Assembly: GCA_947053345.1 (NCBI GenBank)
Contig: CAMRSM010000005.1
Coordinates: 81,167-145,166 of the forward strand
Reading direction: 5' to 3'
From: an uncultured Lachnospiraceae bacterium
GTDB lineage: Bacteria > Bacillota > Clostridia > Lachnospirales > Lachnospiraceae
DNA: 64,000 nucleotides
In this document: in pieces, positions 1-8,835 of the stretch
How positions within the stretch are numbered: position 1 is the stretch's first letter
Layout of the letters: each line of letters opens with the position of its first letter
Translations under genes and position numbers: made by a program
Notes under the pieces: generated by a model
Databases searched by the model: none
The model's input: only the letters and a program-made list of their open reading frames with translations
What the model was told of the DNA's origin: nothing

Positions 1-28
1 CTATTTTCTAAAATACTGTAAAAAATCC

Positions 29-56
29 TTGATTTTCTGTGTATTTGTGGTATGAT
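29..56 (+). promoter_or_regulatory. putative sigma-A promoter upstream of XRE gene
   Basis: TTGATT at 29-34 and TATGAT at 51-56 are 16 bases apart, with a TGG extended -10 just before the second box. It points at the regulator starting at 290, which would give a 5' untranslated region of about 225 bases. I see no recognised riboswitch fold in that leader. Bases 1-289 otherwise hold no gene I can support. Confidence 0.4.
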
Positions 57-289
57 GATGTAAATAGAATTTACTTTCCCGCCGCACTTTCTTCTTTCTG
101 TTTCCATGGACACATTGACATAAGTTCCGGCGGTGGTTTTGGCAGAATCTTCCGCCTTTTCATATGGTAAATGATCCTGCAATATAAAAGAACCGTGTAC
201 CGGACTGGCATCCTCCGTGCACATAAAAGGATTCCGGCCGCGCTGTGCCGCCATCCCCATACAAAATGCAGCGCAGAAATGAGGGAACT

Positions 290-850
290 ATGGACGCTCA
301 CATCATCGGACACCGCATAAAAGAAGCAAGACTCGCAAAAAAAATGACACAGACCGAAGTCGTCGGCGATTTTATCACCCGGAATATGTTAAGCCAGATT
401 GAAAGCGGCTCTGCGCTCCCTTCGATGAAAACACTCGCCTACCTCGCATCGGTGCTCGGCATTCCGCTCTCCGTACTGATGGCGGACGAAGCGCAGGGGG
501 AATCCCCCGCCGTCCGGCAGGAACTTCCGGATCACTCCCCTGCTGCCGAACTCTCGACGATGAAAGAGTGGTTCCATGCCAAAAAATATCTGGAGCTTAC
601 CGAGTGGCTTGCTGAACCGGATGCCGCCGACCCGCTCTTTGACGAAAAACTTGCCTTCCTCGCCCGCGCCTCCTACGAGCAGGCGCTGCGCTGCCGCCAG
701 GCGGGAGATCTGCCCTCCGCCCTTACCTTCTCCAAAAAAGCTTCCGACTATGCAGGCAGCGGCTTTTATGCGAATCCGGGGCTGCGGGCGGATGCGATGC
801 TTTTGTTGACGGGGCTGGCGGAGGAAATCGGCAAGGCATATATGAAATAG
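290..850 (+). CDS. XRE-family helix-turn-helix transcriptional regulator
   Basis: The 186-residue protein opens with a Cro/C1-type helix-turn-helix (residues about 5-60), recognisable from IGHRIKEARLAKKMTQ, the MLSQIESG recognition segment and a PSMKTLAYLASVLGIP helix. The rest (about 80-186) is alanine/leucine-rich and helical, compatible with a TPR-like sensing or dimerisation domain, which is common in this family. The start at 290 is chosen because GAGGGA lies just upstream; an upstream in-frame ATG at 245 has no such site. It is followed by a hairpin terminator and then by the first surface-protein gene, so it looks monocistronic. Its target is unknown. Control of the adjacent surface-protein family is possible but is only inference from position. 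Confidence 0.85.
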   Translation: MDAHIIGHRIKEARLAKKMTQTEVVGDFITRNMLSQIESGSALPSMKTLAYLASVLGIPLSVLMADEAQGESPAVRQELPDHSPAAELSTMKEWFHAKKYLELTEWLAEPDAADPLFDEKLAFLARASYEQALRCRQAGDLPSALTFSKKASDYAGSGFYANPGLRADAMLLLTGLAEEIGKAYMK

Positions 851-966
851 GGGGTTATGCGGCAGATGAGGGAACGGCTGCACCGGGAACGCGCATCATA
901 TTCATTGTCCGTGATATTGTCATCTTCTGCTATCCAAGGATTCCAAGACGTTCCTGATTCTTTGTT

Positions 967-1013
967 AAAAAAACCTGACAGGTAATATTTCTATCTGCCA
1001 GGTTTTTCTTTTC
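967..1013 (+). terminator. rho-independent terminator of XRE gene
   Basis: AAACCTGACAGGTA and TATCTGCCAGGTTT form a stem with one A-C mismatch and one wobble pair, followed by TTTTTCTTTT. It separates the regulator from the first surface-protein unit. Confidence 0.75.
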
Positions 1014-1035
1014 GCGGTTTTACAGCGGCATTTTA

Positions 1036-1213
1036 TGTCGATTTTGTTTGGTATTGTATTATTAATATACATTTTCGTCTAATTTTGTCGAAAAGTCAAG
1101 AATTTTTCCGCAGACAGAATCAGGATTTTGGTTCGGCGGGGCTGCCCGTTCTCGTGAGCTGCGATGAACCAAAAACACCAATCAAAACCAAATTTTTTAA
1201 GGAGGAAGAGAAA
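1036..1213 (+). promoter_or_regulatory. conserved 178-nt leader, copy A, with stem-loop
   Basis: This block is the same length and nearly identical to 4942-5119 and 8836-9013. It contains an AT-rich promoter-like core (GTATTATTAATAT), then a perfect 9-bp stem TTTTGGTTC (1126-1134) / GAACCAAAA (1166-1174) around a 31-base G/C-rich loop, then an A-rich stretch and a strong AAGGAGG ribosome binding site eight bases before the ATG at 1214. The -35 box cannot be fixed with confidence. Sequence outside the block differs between copies, so promoter and leader appear to have been duplicated as a unit. A role in mRNA stability or translation control is inference. Confidence 0.75.
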
Positions 1214-4003
1214 ATGAAGAGTATCTTCAAGAAGATCGCCTTCGTGCTGGCCCTGGCCATGGTGGTTACCATGCTCCCGGCCAATGCGGCATCCGCGGCA
1301 TCGTCTGATGCCCCGGATATGTACAAGAGCCTGCTGCTCTATCTTGACAGCGGCAACGGCGAAAACTCTGACATTACAGGTGCTTACAAAAGCGAGCGTT
1401 ACGCAAGTGTCTGGGGATGGAGAGAAAATGGTTACGATGAGGTTACATTTGAGTCCGCCGACACGGACATCGCTACGGTAAACAGCAAGGGCAAAGTTAC
1501 CGCAGTGAAGGTTGGTGTCACGACGGTTACCGCTACCTTCACAGGAGAAGACGTAGAAACTGTGAGCAAGGAGTGTAAGGTAACTGTAAAACGCAACGCG
1601 GCGAAGGTTGGTCTAAGTGCTGACAGTGCAAAGAAGGTTGATGCCGGATTTTCTGTCGGAGACGAACTGCAGCTGACCGCAGTGCGTAAGGACGCAGAAG
1701 GCAACACCGAGTGGAACAAGACGCAGAAGGTCTACACAACGGACAGCGTACGTTTCAAGTCCTCCAACGAGGATGTTTTCAAGGTAATGAAGACCACCGG
1801 TAAGCTCACCGCGACAGGCGAGGGTGAGGCAGTCCTTACCATCTGGACAGTCCAGTCCGAGGGATACGACGCGGCAGCGAAAGAATATCCGCAAGTTGTT
1901 TCAAAGGATTATACCGTAAAGGTTTATAACCCGGGGATCGTCAGCGTAAAGCAGGTAAGCCTTACAACGGCAGCCCTCACCTGTGGCACGGAGGACACCG
2001 CGGCAGCAATCGCCAAGGATTTCTCGAAACTTACCGTTACTTACAAAATCGGTGACAATGAGATCACTTCTTTCATCAAGTCTGCAACCGTGGACGCTGC
2101 GGACGCAAAGGTTGTAAACGTAGAACTTTACAACGTGATGAATAAGGATGTGGAATACAAGTTCACCTACAACGAGAAGAGTGTGTCCCTGACCGCTGTT
2201 GACCCGGATGCCATAGCGGCGATCCGCATCACAACAACAACAGCCCAGCCGGGCATTGGCGAGAAGCTCAGGGTTGACTACCTCGATGCAAACGGCGTTA
2301 TCATCCGTGGAAATGACGACTATCTTTCCTTTGAGGCGGCAGACCCGAACAGCACGGATTATTCCGTATCGGCGGGTGAGGTTTATATCTACGAGGCAGG
2401 CAAGACCGCGACCGTAAAAGCAACCTACTACATGGGCTTTGATGCGGGCGGAAAACAGATTCCGGATTTAAAGGCAGAGCAGGTCATCATTTGCAAAACA
2501 ACGACTGCCAATAATTTCTCCGGTTATGCTGTGGCAGCCGCAAACAAAAAGGCTTCCGACCTGAATTACGGCACGGGCGTTTTAAAGCTTGTAAACGACG
2601 AAAATGTCCAGCTTTATGCAAAGTATACGGCAAAGAAGTACAATGGCGAGGTTGTTACGTATTACAATGAATCAAGCATCGCGGAGGAAAAGGAAGGCGT
2701 AATTTTCAAGTATAAGTCCACGAATGACTCCATTGTGCTTGTGGATGAGGCGACCGGTTTCCTGTATCCGGTAGCATCGGGTTCTGCACAAATCATCATC
2801 TATAGCGATAAAGATGTCGCGGTTGGAGCTGTAACGGTATCTGTGGAAGGCTCCAGGGTATTTGCAAGCGTTTCCGTTGACCAAGCCGGTCTGACAAAGC
2901 TCTCAACAGCAGATTATGGTGTAAACTTCAGGATCAACGCAAAGGATCAGCTGTCCGGTTGGCTTGGGCAGGGCGATATGGATGTCAGTGCAAAGATTCT
3001 TAACAAGTCCTTTAACGGAACAGTCTATGTTACGAATACTTGGGGCAACTACGCAGACCCAGACAAGAACGAAGTAAAGATCGTGATTGACGCAGATGAG
3101 TATACCCCTATTCAGATGATGAATATCAAAGATTGGTGCGGCACGGTATGCGGTATCGGTGTAGAGACTGACGTAACGAAAGTACAGACCTTACAGATTT
3201 CCCTGAAAGCAGAGCGCAACGGTATCGTTAAGTACGCGGTTCTGAACTATACCGTTAAAAAGCCGGATGCAGAAAATCCTGTCTCTTATGCGATTGATTC
3301 TGCCGAAATTGATGTGAACTTTACAAAAGCAAAGGATTCTTTGGTGAAGGAAATCAAGTTGAGAAGCTATGATAAGGATGGTTTCCTTATCAGCGCTGAT
3401 GTACCAATGACAAATACCAAGCCCGATGATCTGGCAGAAGGTGCATTTGGCTACACTGTAACGAAAGGAACTCAGAATATTGCATTAGAAGATAATAAGT
3501 TCTCGGCGGTTACAGTAAATACGGTAAGCGGAAGCGCTGTAACCGTTTACAAGAAGGTGAACGGCACCATGACTCCTGAATTGACGGGTGGAGTTGATTC
3601 AGTCGGCACCTATGTTGTAAGGGTAACCGGTAATCTGAGAAACTCCGGTGGCCAGTATTATCTCCGTCAGGTTGCTGTAAAGAACATCGTTGTTAAGGAT
3701 ACGACAGGCGCGGCAGCGGTTACGGTATCCGACAACAAGGTAAATTCTACGGATGTTGCCAGCTTAGTCACTGAGTTTAATGCTGACCTTGGAAACGGAT
3801 ATCTCGTGATCAAGCGTGACGGAAATAAAGTCGGGAATATTACCATTGCCGATGTTAAACTTTCGGGTGCAAATACCGGAAACAAGGTATACGTGAAGTC
3901 CATCGTGGTTACCGAGACCAATACCGTTGATGGTGGAACCTATAACGGTAACGTTCACACATATGAGATTCCGGTCGGGAAGATATTCGAAGTAGGGCAA
4001 TAA
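1214..4003 (+). CDS. secreted Ig-like (Big_2) surface protein, paralogue 1
   Basis: This 929-residue protein starts with a Sec signal peptide (lysines at 2, 6 and 7, hydrophobic 8-20, likely cleavage near residues 27-28 after ASA). A distinctive segment (36-75, LLLYLDSGNGE then RYASVWGW) and two bacterial Ig-like group 2 modules follow (about 76-125 and 150-235), each with the typical x-ATV-x-GKVTAVK-G-x-TTVTA pattern. A third Ig-like module is visible near residues 495-550. No SLH, LPXTG, choline-binding or transmembrane anchor is visible. The ATG at 1214 is chosen because AAGGAGG precedes it and the signal peptide begins there; the longer TTG-started frame would translate the conserved leader. 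It resembles paralogue 2 along most of its length. A role as S-layer-like or other abundant exported surface protein is inferred. Confidence 0.85.
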   Translation: MKSIFKKIAFVLALAMVVTMLPANAASAASSDAPDMYKSLLLYLDSGNGENSDITGAYKSERYASVWGWRENGYDEVTFESADTDIATVNSKGKVTAVKVGVTTVTATFTGEDVETVSKECKVTVKRNAAKVGLSADSAKKVDAGFSVGDELQLTAVRKDAEGNTEWNKTQKVYTTDSVRFKSSNEDVFKVMKTTGKLTATGEGEAVLTIWTVQSEGYDAAAKEYPQVVSKDYTVKVYNPGIVSVKQVSLTTAALTCGTEDTAAAIAKDFSKLTVTYKIGDNEITSFIKSATVDAADAKVVNVELYNVMNKDVEYKFTYNEKSVSLTAVDPDAIAAIRITTTTAQPGIGEKLRVDYLDANGVIIRGNDDYLSFEAADPNSTDYSVSAGEVYIYEAGKTATVKATYYMGFDAGGKQIPDLKAEQVIICKTTTANNFSGYAVAAANKKASDLNYGTGVLKLVNDENVQLYAKYTAKKYNGEVVTYYNESSIAEEKEGVIFKYKSTNDSIVLVDEATGFLYPVASGSAQIIIYSDKDVAVGAVTVSVEGSRVFASVSVDQAGLTKLSTADYGVNFRINAKDQLSGWLGQGDMDVSAKILNKSFNGTVYVTNTWGNYADPDKNEVKIVIDADEYTPIQMMNIKDWCGTVCGIGVETDVTKVQTLQISLKAERNGIVKYAVLNYTVKKPDAENPVSYAIDSAEIDVNFTKAKDSLVKEIKLRSYDKDGFLISADVPMTNTKPDDLAEGAFGYTVTKGTQNIALEDNKFSAVTVNTVSGSAVTVYKKVNGTMTPELTGGVDSVGTYVVRVTGNLRNSGGQYYLRQVAVKNIVVKDTTGAAAVTVSDNKVNSTDVASLVTEFNADLGNGYLVIKRDGNKVGNITIADVKLSGANTGNKVYVKSIVVTETNTVDGGTYNGNVHTYEIPVGKIFEVGQ

Positions 4004-4042
4004 ATTTATTTCATTGCCTCGGATCATCTCCCAGATCAAAAC

Positions 4043-4089
4043 AAAAAAGACTGCCGCACTTACGATCTGTAAGTGCGGCAGTCTTTTTT
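4043..4089 (+). terminator. strong bidirectional terminator after paralogue 1
   Basis: GACTGCCGCACTTAC (4049-4063) and its exact reverse complement (4069-4083) form a 15-bp stem with A and T runs on either side. It can stop transcription from paralogue 1 on the + strand and from the toxin-antitoxin operon on the - strand. Confidence 0.9.
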
Positions 4090-4163
4090 GGCTGAAGACA
4101 AAGCAGTTCTGGTACGTGCATTGTACCGGATTAAGAACACCACCCATCCTGCCTATCATAGGC

Positions 4164-4445
4164 TCATAAACATTTCTTGACCATCTCCGCATCATTCAGC
4201 GCCAAGTCCAACAAATGGCTAAGAATTCTCGGATAGTCCGAACCGAGGGCTTTCACTTTTTTCATATTACCCGGAGAAATCCGGATCGCCACCTTGTCCA
4301 TCCGCCGGAACTGCATCAGCATCTCATCCGTCATTTCAGGGCAATCTTCATCAAATGTGACCGGCATTCCTTCCGCTGCCTCAAGCTCAGCGAGTTCTTC
4401 CGCTGTCAGCTCCGCCGGTAAGCTATTCATCGTAATTTTCGCCAT
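4164..4445 (-). CDS. BrnA-like antitoxin of a BrnT/BrnA-type module
   Basis: This is a 93-residue acidic protein with a Glu-rich first half (ELTAEELAELEAAEG) and a basic C-terminal part (VAIRISPGNMKKVKALG) that could form a ribbon-helix-helix DNA-binding region. It lies directly downstream of, and overlaps by about 23 bases, a BrnT-type toxin gene; toxin-before-antitoxin order with overlap is the known brnTA arrangement. The ATG at 4445 is chosen because GCGAGG stands seven bases upstream; longer frames read back into the toxin. In known systems the antitoxin neutralises the toxin and represses the operon. Assignment rests mostly on context, since the sequence is only loosely BrnA-like. Confidence 0.65.
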   Translation of the reverse strand: MAKITMNSLPAELTAEELAELEAAEGMPVTFDEDCPEMTDEMLMQFRRMDKVAIRISPGNMKKVKALGSDYPRILSHLLDLALNDAEMVKKCL

Positions 4446-4737
4446 ACTCATACCTCGCTTTCTCAGACTCCGTTGCACGCCGGGCAGAAATAATGCGGAC
4501 AACGTTCTCTTTTTTAAACGTACAGACAACAAACAAAATTTTTCCAATCTTGCCTAAAATGTCGTACCTTTCTTCCCAAGGATGCTCCCTGTCACTTCTT
4601 ATTAGTTTATTTTCATCCGCAAAGACCTTGGAAGCAGTTTGGAAGCGTATCCCATGTTTGGTGAAATTAAGCGCTGCTTTTTCCTCATCCCACTCAAAAA
4701 CTGCATGCTCGTAATCAAAGTCAAAATACTCATACAT
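4423..4737 (-). CDS. brnT: BrnT-family ribonuclease toxin
   Basis: The 104-residue protein has the BrnT pattern: FEWDEEKAALNFTKHGI near residues 14-30, a WEERYDILGKI segment, the strand ILFVVCTFK, and the RIISARRAT-x-x-E-x-x-RYE signature near the end. BrnT toxins have a RelE-like fold and cleave RNA; the partner antitoxin is the overlapping downstream gene. A TTG in frame lies two codons earlier, but the ATG at 4737 sits better behind the GGGGG stretch. The operon has a good promoter at 4839-4867 and ends at the hairpin 4043-4089. It sits between two copies of the surface-protein family. It looks intact. Confidence 0.8.
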   Translation of the reverse strand: MYEYFDFDYEHAVFEWDEEKAALNFTKHGIRFQTASKVFADENKLIRSDREHPWEERYDILGKIGKILFVVCTFKKENVVRIISARRATESEKARYEYGENYDE

Positions 4738-4838
4738 AGTCAATGCCCCCGTTTTTAAGAAAATCGATCTTCCCCACTATCTTTCTTAGGACAACCCGCC
4801 CGAACACCCATGCCCTTCGCCATACCGTTTCTTCTATC

Positions 4839-4867
4839 ATTATACTTAAAATATTCATAAATGTAAA
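4839..4867 (-). promoter_or_regulatory. sigma-A promoter of the brnT/brnA operon
   Basis: On the - strand TTTACA (4862-4867) and TATAAT (4839-4844) are separated by exactly 17 bases. It is placed to transcribe the toxin gene starting at 4737, leaving a leader of about 95 bases. Confidence 0.6.
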
Positions 4868-4941
4868 CGATTTCATGTAGTATTAAGGTTTTCAATTTTG
4901 CCGGATCATCCGGGCTATGTTGTGCAAAGGGAGAAGTTTCG

Positions 4942-5119
4942 TGTCGATTATGCTTGGTATTGTATTATTAATATACATTTTCGTCTAATTTTGTCGAAAA
5001 GTCAAGAATTTTTCCGCAGACAGAATCAGGATTTTGGTTCGGCGGGGCTGCCCGTTCTCGTGAGCTGCGATGAACCAAAAACACCAATCAAAACCAAATT
5101 TTTTAAGGAGGAAGAGAAA
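4942..5119 (+). promoter_or_regulatory. conserved 178-nt leader, copy B, with stem-loop
   Basis: This is the second copy of the leader described at 1036-1213, with the same length and nearly the same sequence. The 9-bp stem is at 5032-5040 and 5072-5080, and the strong ribosome binding site precedes the ATG at 5120. Only a few bases near its 5' end (around TTATGCTTGG) differ from copy A. Confidence 0.75.
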
Positions 5120-7879
5120 ATGAAGAGTATCTTCAAGAAGATCGCCTTCGTGCTGGCCCTGGCAATGGTTGTTACCATGTTACCTGCTAAGGCTGTGGCA
5201 GCTGCCGAGTCCGACGGACCGCAGATGTACAAGACACTGCTGCTCTATCTTGACAGCGGCAACGGCGAGGGCTCTGACATCACAGGCACTTTCAAGAATG
5301 AAAGATATGCAAGTGTCTGGAACTGGAAGGAAAACGGTTATACCGAGGTAACGTTCGAATCCAAGAATCCGGACGTGGCTACGGTAAACGGCAAGGGTAA
5401 GGTTACGGCTGTTAAGGTTGGTAAGACGACCGTTACGGCAACCTTCACCGGCGACGACGCGGATACTGTAGTTAAGGAATGCGTTGTGACCGTAAAGCGC
5501 AACGCAGCGAAAGTCGGCCTTAGCTCCGACAGCGCAAAGCAGGTTGAGGCAGGCTTTGCAGCAGGCGAGAAGGTACAGCTTACCGCAGTGCGCAAGGATG
5601 CCGAAGGCAACACCGAGTGGAACAAAACCATGCGGGATTACACAACGGACAGCATTCGCTTTAGCTCCTCCAACGAGGAAGTCTTCAAGGTAACAAAGAC
5701 CACCGGTATGCTTACCGCCGTCGGCGAGGGTGAGGCTACCCTTAAGATCTGGGCAGTACAGTCCGAGGGCAAAGATGCAGTTACCGGCGAATATCCGGCA
5801 GGTGTTTCCAAGGAGTACACCGTAAAGGTTTACAACGCAGGGCTTCTTTCCGTTAAGCAGCTGAGCACGGACACCGTGGCGATCACCTGCGGCAACGCGG
5901 ATACCGCTGCAGCAATCGCAAAGGATATCGCAAAGCTGGATGTTCAGTACATGCTCGGCGAGAACCCAATCAAGACTTACGTAAAGTCCGCGACGGTAGA
6001 CGGCGCAGACAACAAGATCGTAAATGTAACCCTTTACAGCGCAATGAATAAGGGTGTTATTTACAAATTCACCTACGATGAAACGACAGTTGAACTGACG
6101 GCTGTTGACCCGGATGCGATCGCGTCCATCCGCATTGTGACGACGCAGGCAAAGGTTCAGGAAGAGACCGAGATCAAGGTTGAGTTCCTTGACGCAAACG
6201 GCGTTGTGATTAACCCTGGCACGAACGCCCTTACCTTCAGTGCAGAGGGCAGCTCGGATTACTCTCTCTACCCGGTAGGCAACAAGGGTTATATCTACTT
6301 CTTCGAGGCAGGTAAGACCGCACATGTCACAGCAACCTACGATATGGGATGGGATGAGAAAGGTAACAAATTGCCGGATAAGACCGCAAGTGCTACAATC
6401 GTATCGAAGGTAGCTTCGGATGCTGACAATATGGTTGGTTATGCGGCAGCAGGTGTCGGTGCAAAGGCTTCGGATCTGACTTATACAACAGGCGTACTCA
6501 ATGTTGTTAAGGATGAGTCCATTCAGCTTTACGCAAAATATACGGTAAAGAATTTTGATGGCAGTACTTCCACTTACTTCAACGTGTCCTCCGATGGCGG
6601 ACAGGTAGAGGCAGGAAACTTCTACTTCAAGTATGTATCGACAAACGATGCAGTTGTACTTGTTGACGAGCTGACGGGTGTTATGTATCCGGTAGCAAAC
6701 AACGGCGGAACTGCCCAGATCATCATCTACAGGGTTGTAAACGAGAAGGAAGTCGTTGTAGGTGCCGTTACGGTTAAGGTGGAAGGCTCCAGAGTGTTTA
6801 CATCCATTGATGTATCCCTTAACAAGAACAAGTTATCGGATTACAGCGATACCAGTGAGACAGCAACGTTCACGGTAGAGGCAAAGGATCAGCTCTCCCA
6901 GAGCCTGAGCAAAGACCTTGTGTACCGTGCGAAGGTAACCGGCAACTTGGACGGTGTAACCCTTACGGTTGGCGGAACTGCCCTTACAACAGAGTACCAG
7001 TCCATTTCACCGGTTCTGGACAATGGCAATATCAAGGTTGATAACGGCAAGATTTTCTTTGACATTCAGGTCAGCACGACACAGACCCAGTCAAGGAATG
7101 TCCAGATTTCCATCGAGGCGAGACAGCCGGGCAGCAACATCACCAAGGTTCTTGGCCGCAGCCTTATGGTAAAGAAGCCGGGTGCGGTTGCAACATACTC
7201 CCTTGATTTAAGCCAGACCGCAATCAATGTCAACCTTCTTCAGGCAACTTCTTGGTGGAGCAAGCTGAACAGCGAGATCAAGTTGAACAGCTACGATAAT
7301 CAGGGCTTCTATGTTGCAACGATTGATATGACGAACACGGATACACCTGCAGTAGACGGATTTGGTTATGTCGTTTCTAAGGGCAACGAAAACATTCCTG
7401 TGGCAGGCCAGGATTTCTGGGCAGTTACGGTAAGTGGTTCCGCGATCAGCAAAAAGATCGGCGGCACGGATGTCAATTCGGTTGGTACTTACACTGTAAG
7501 GGTATTCAAGGGTGTTACCGGCGGATCCGGAAAACAGCAGATTGCTGCAAAGAGCATTGTTGTTACGGACACGACCGTAAATCCGGTTGCAGCCGTATCA
7601 AACAACAAGGTTACAGGTACAGCGGACGGAACCGTTCTTGCTGACCTGCAGGCAAAGCTTGCGGACGGAAGCCTTACCATCCGCCGCAGCGGCGATAAGA
7701 TTAACGGCAACATCACAATTGTCGGTGTGAAGTGCCAGGATAGGCCGCAGAACGATAGGGTATACGTAGAGTCGATCCATGTCGTTGAAACCTTAAGGCA
7801 TGAGAATCAGTGGAATCCATGGAGAGAAAAGACCTTCGAGTATGATATCCCGATCGGTCAGGTATTTTACACAAACTAG
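5120..7879 (+). CDS. secreted Ig-like (Big_2) surface protein, paralogue 2
   Basis: The 919-residue protein has the same Sec signal core as paralogue 1, but the peptide ends in KAVAAAESDGPQ, the version also found in paralogue 4. Next come the LLLYLDSGNGE segment, two Big_2-like modules (about 75-125 and 150-235), and a long beta-rich remainder aligning with paralogue 1, including an Ig-like unit with FKYVSTNDAVVLVDELTG. No cell-wall anchor is visible. The ATG at 5120 is favoured over the in-frame upstream start because of AAGGAGG and the signal peptide. A possible hairpin terminator follows at 7929-7972. It is probably exported and abundant; S-layer or adhesin function is inferred. Confidence 0.85.
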   Translation: MKSIFKKIAFVLALAMVVTMLPAKAVAAAESDGPQMYKTLLLYLDSGNGEGSDITGTFKNERYASVWNWKENGYTEVTFESKNPDVATVNGKGKVTAVKVGKTTVTATFTGDDADTVVKECVVTVKRNAAKVGLSSDSAKQVEAGFAAGEKVQLTAVRKDAEGNTEWNKTMRDYTTDSIRFSSSNEEVFKVTKTTGMLTAVGEGEATLKIWAVQSEGKDAVTGEYPAGVSKEYTVKVYNAGLLSVKQLSTDTVAITCGNADTAAAIAKDIAKLDVQYMLGENPIKTYVKSATVDGADNKIVNVTLYSAMNKGVIYKFTYDETTVELTAVDPDAIASIRIVTTQAKVQEETEIKVEFLDANGVVINPGTNALTFSAEGSSDYSLYPVGNKGYIYFFEAGKTAHVTATYDMGWDEKGNKLPDKTASATIVSKVASDADNMVGYAAAGVGAKASDLTYTTGVLNVVKDESIQLYAKYTVKNFDGSTSTYFNVSSDGGQVEAGNFYFKYVSTNDAVVLVDELTGVMYPVANNGGTAQIIIYRVVNEKEVVVGAVTVKVEGSRVFTSIDVSLNKNKLSDYSDTSETATFTVEAKDQLSQSLSKDLVYRAKVTGNLDGVTLTVGGTALTTEYQSISPVLDNGNIKVDNGKIFFDIQVSTTQTQSRNVQISIEARQPGSNITKVLGRSLMVKKPGAVATYSLDLSQTAINVNLLQATSWWSKLNSEIKLNSYDNQGFYVATIDMTNTDTPAVDGFGYVVSKGNENIPVAGQDFWAVTVSGSAISKKIGGTDVNSVGTYTVRVFKGVTGGSGKQQIAAKSIVVTDTTVNPVAAVSNNKVTGTADGTVLADLQAKLADGSLTIRRSGDKINGNITIVGVKCQDRPQNDRVYVESIHVVETLRHENQWNPWREKTFEYDIPIGQVFYTN

Positions 7880-7928
7880 TTTCTAATGTTCTTTTAGAAA
7901 CATGCACTTTCGTACAAAAGAATAAGTA

Positions 7929-7972
7929 ATGGAAGAACCACATGGCGGATACCAGCCCTGTGGTTCTTCCAT
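7929..7972 (+). terminator. hairpin after paralogue 2
   Basis: ATGGAAGAACCACA (7929-7942) pairs perfectly with TGTGGTTCTTCCAT (7959-7972). It lies about 50 bases past the stop codon, as for a terminator, but lacks a good T run, so termination would be weak or need a factor. Confidence 0.5.
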
Positions 7973-8109
7973 TATCTGCCCATTAACATATATCCACGTT
8001 ACGGAAAAAATTAACGATGTTAAGCGGGTGGTTCATGTGGTTGATGCGAACCGCCACTTCCGTGCAATGTACTGCAAACATTATGGCCGGAACCGTGCTG
8101 CGGAGCAAG

Positions 8110-8147
8110 AAAAAGGGGCGTAGTTGATCTGCACGCCCCTTTTTGTG
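8110..8147. terminator. bidirectional hairpin terminator between paralogue 2 and the decayed TA locus
   Basis: AAAAAGGGGCGT (8110-8121) pairs perfectly with ACGCCCCTTTTT (8133-8144) around an 11-base loop. With A and T runs on both sides it can terminate the - strand toxin-antitoxin locus and any read-through from paralogue 2. Bases 7880-8184 hold no gene I can support. Confidence 0.75.
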
Positions 8148-8184
8148 TGCTTTGTGAAGTTGTTTCTGCCATATCCCAAAGCTT

Positions 8185-8467
8185 TCACACTGCTACAATA
8201 CATTCCTCATGGTAATCCGTCAGCAATGCATCATGGGTAACAAAAAGCATCCCCTCCGCTTTCGCCTGCGCGGTCAACATACGATCAAACGGCGCATCCG
8301 CCGGACGCTTTACGGTTTCCAGCGCCCACACATGGTCATAGCGGATGGCCAATGACAGATAGCCCGCCTTCCTGCAAAATAATCTTTTTTGCCTTCTCCG
8401 GTAATTTCGCATCATCCGATAATGCCCACAATAAAATATGGGTATCCAACAATATCTCATTCGCCAC
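8185..8467 (-). pseudogene. decayed VapC-type PIN-domain toxin
   Basis: Two reading frames carry pieces of one PIN toxin. One frame (from about 8467 to 8336) encodes the N-terminal part, ILLDTHILLWALSDDAKLP, with the first acidic residue of the PIN site. Another (to 8185) encodes the C-terminal part, KRPADAPFDRMLTAQAKAEG then FVTHDALL. The usual middle segment (SIWE-x-AIK region) is missing, leaving about 95 residues of recognisable sequence against roughly 130 in the family. A continuous 95-codon frame does start at the ATGA overlap with the antitoxin stop, but it reads the N-terminal half out of frame. An internal deletion plus frame changes best explains this, so an active nuclease is unlikely. 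Confidence 0.7.
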
Positions 8468-8729
8468 CCCAAAAAAGGGGTTCGATCTCATCATTACAGC
8501 AGTCAATATCATATGGGATATGGAACTCACCCTTTGCTGCACCGATCCTCATCCCTGGCTTTGTATCAGCCAAGCGGAGCATAAACGGCATGGCATTCTC
8601 CGCAATGCTCTGCTTCGCAAACATCCGGACACCTTCCACAAAAGTAGTTCCCAGTCTTTTACATAACAATTCTGCTTGTTCTTTAACCTCTGCGTCCATC
8701 CGAACCTGAAGGATCGATTCCTTCGCCAT
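8457..8729 (-). CDS. RelB/DinJ-type antitoxin
   Basis: The 90-residue protein has the RelB/DinJ ribbon-helix-helix start, LQVRMDAEVKEQAELLCKRLG, followed by TTFVEGVRMFAKQSI and a C-terminal tail with IPYDIDCCNDEIEPLF that would wrap the toxin. A strong AAAGGAGG site precedes the ATG. Its stop codon overlaps the ATG of the following frame (ATGA), the usual coupling to a PIN toxin, but that toxin is decayed. The antitoxin itself looks intact and could persist as an orphan repressor or as an anti-addiction gene; this is inference. Confidence 0.75.
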   Translation of the reverse strand: MAKESILQVRMDAEVKEQAELLCKRLGTTFVEGVRMFAKQSIAENAMPFMLRLADTKPGMRIGAAKGEFHIPYDIDCCNDEIEPLFWGGE

Positions 8730-8835
8730 AAGACTTACCTCCTTTTATAATACTGTTGAAATACAAAGAAAAAATAGATGCAAGCGGAATCCGCAAGTAA
8801 TGTGGTCAACTTTCATGGATTTTTTGAAATGATCG

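Noticed and set aside
71..313. 80-codon frame on the - strand before the XRE gene
   Set aside because: It overlaps the promoter and start of the regulator, has no ribosome binding site, and its composition is not protein-like.
5180..6325. 381-codon antisense frame inside paralogue 2, with similar long antisense frames at 9449-10213 and 12695-13804
   Set aside because: They are mirror frames produced by the strong codon bias of the surface genes; none has a ribosome binding site or known domain.
7929..8123. 64-codon + strand frame after paralogue 2
   Set aside because: It begins in the arm of a hairpin and ends at the next terminator; no ribosome binding site or family resemblance.
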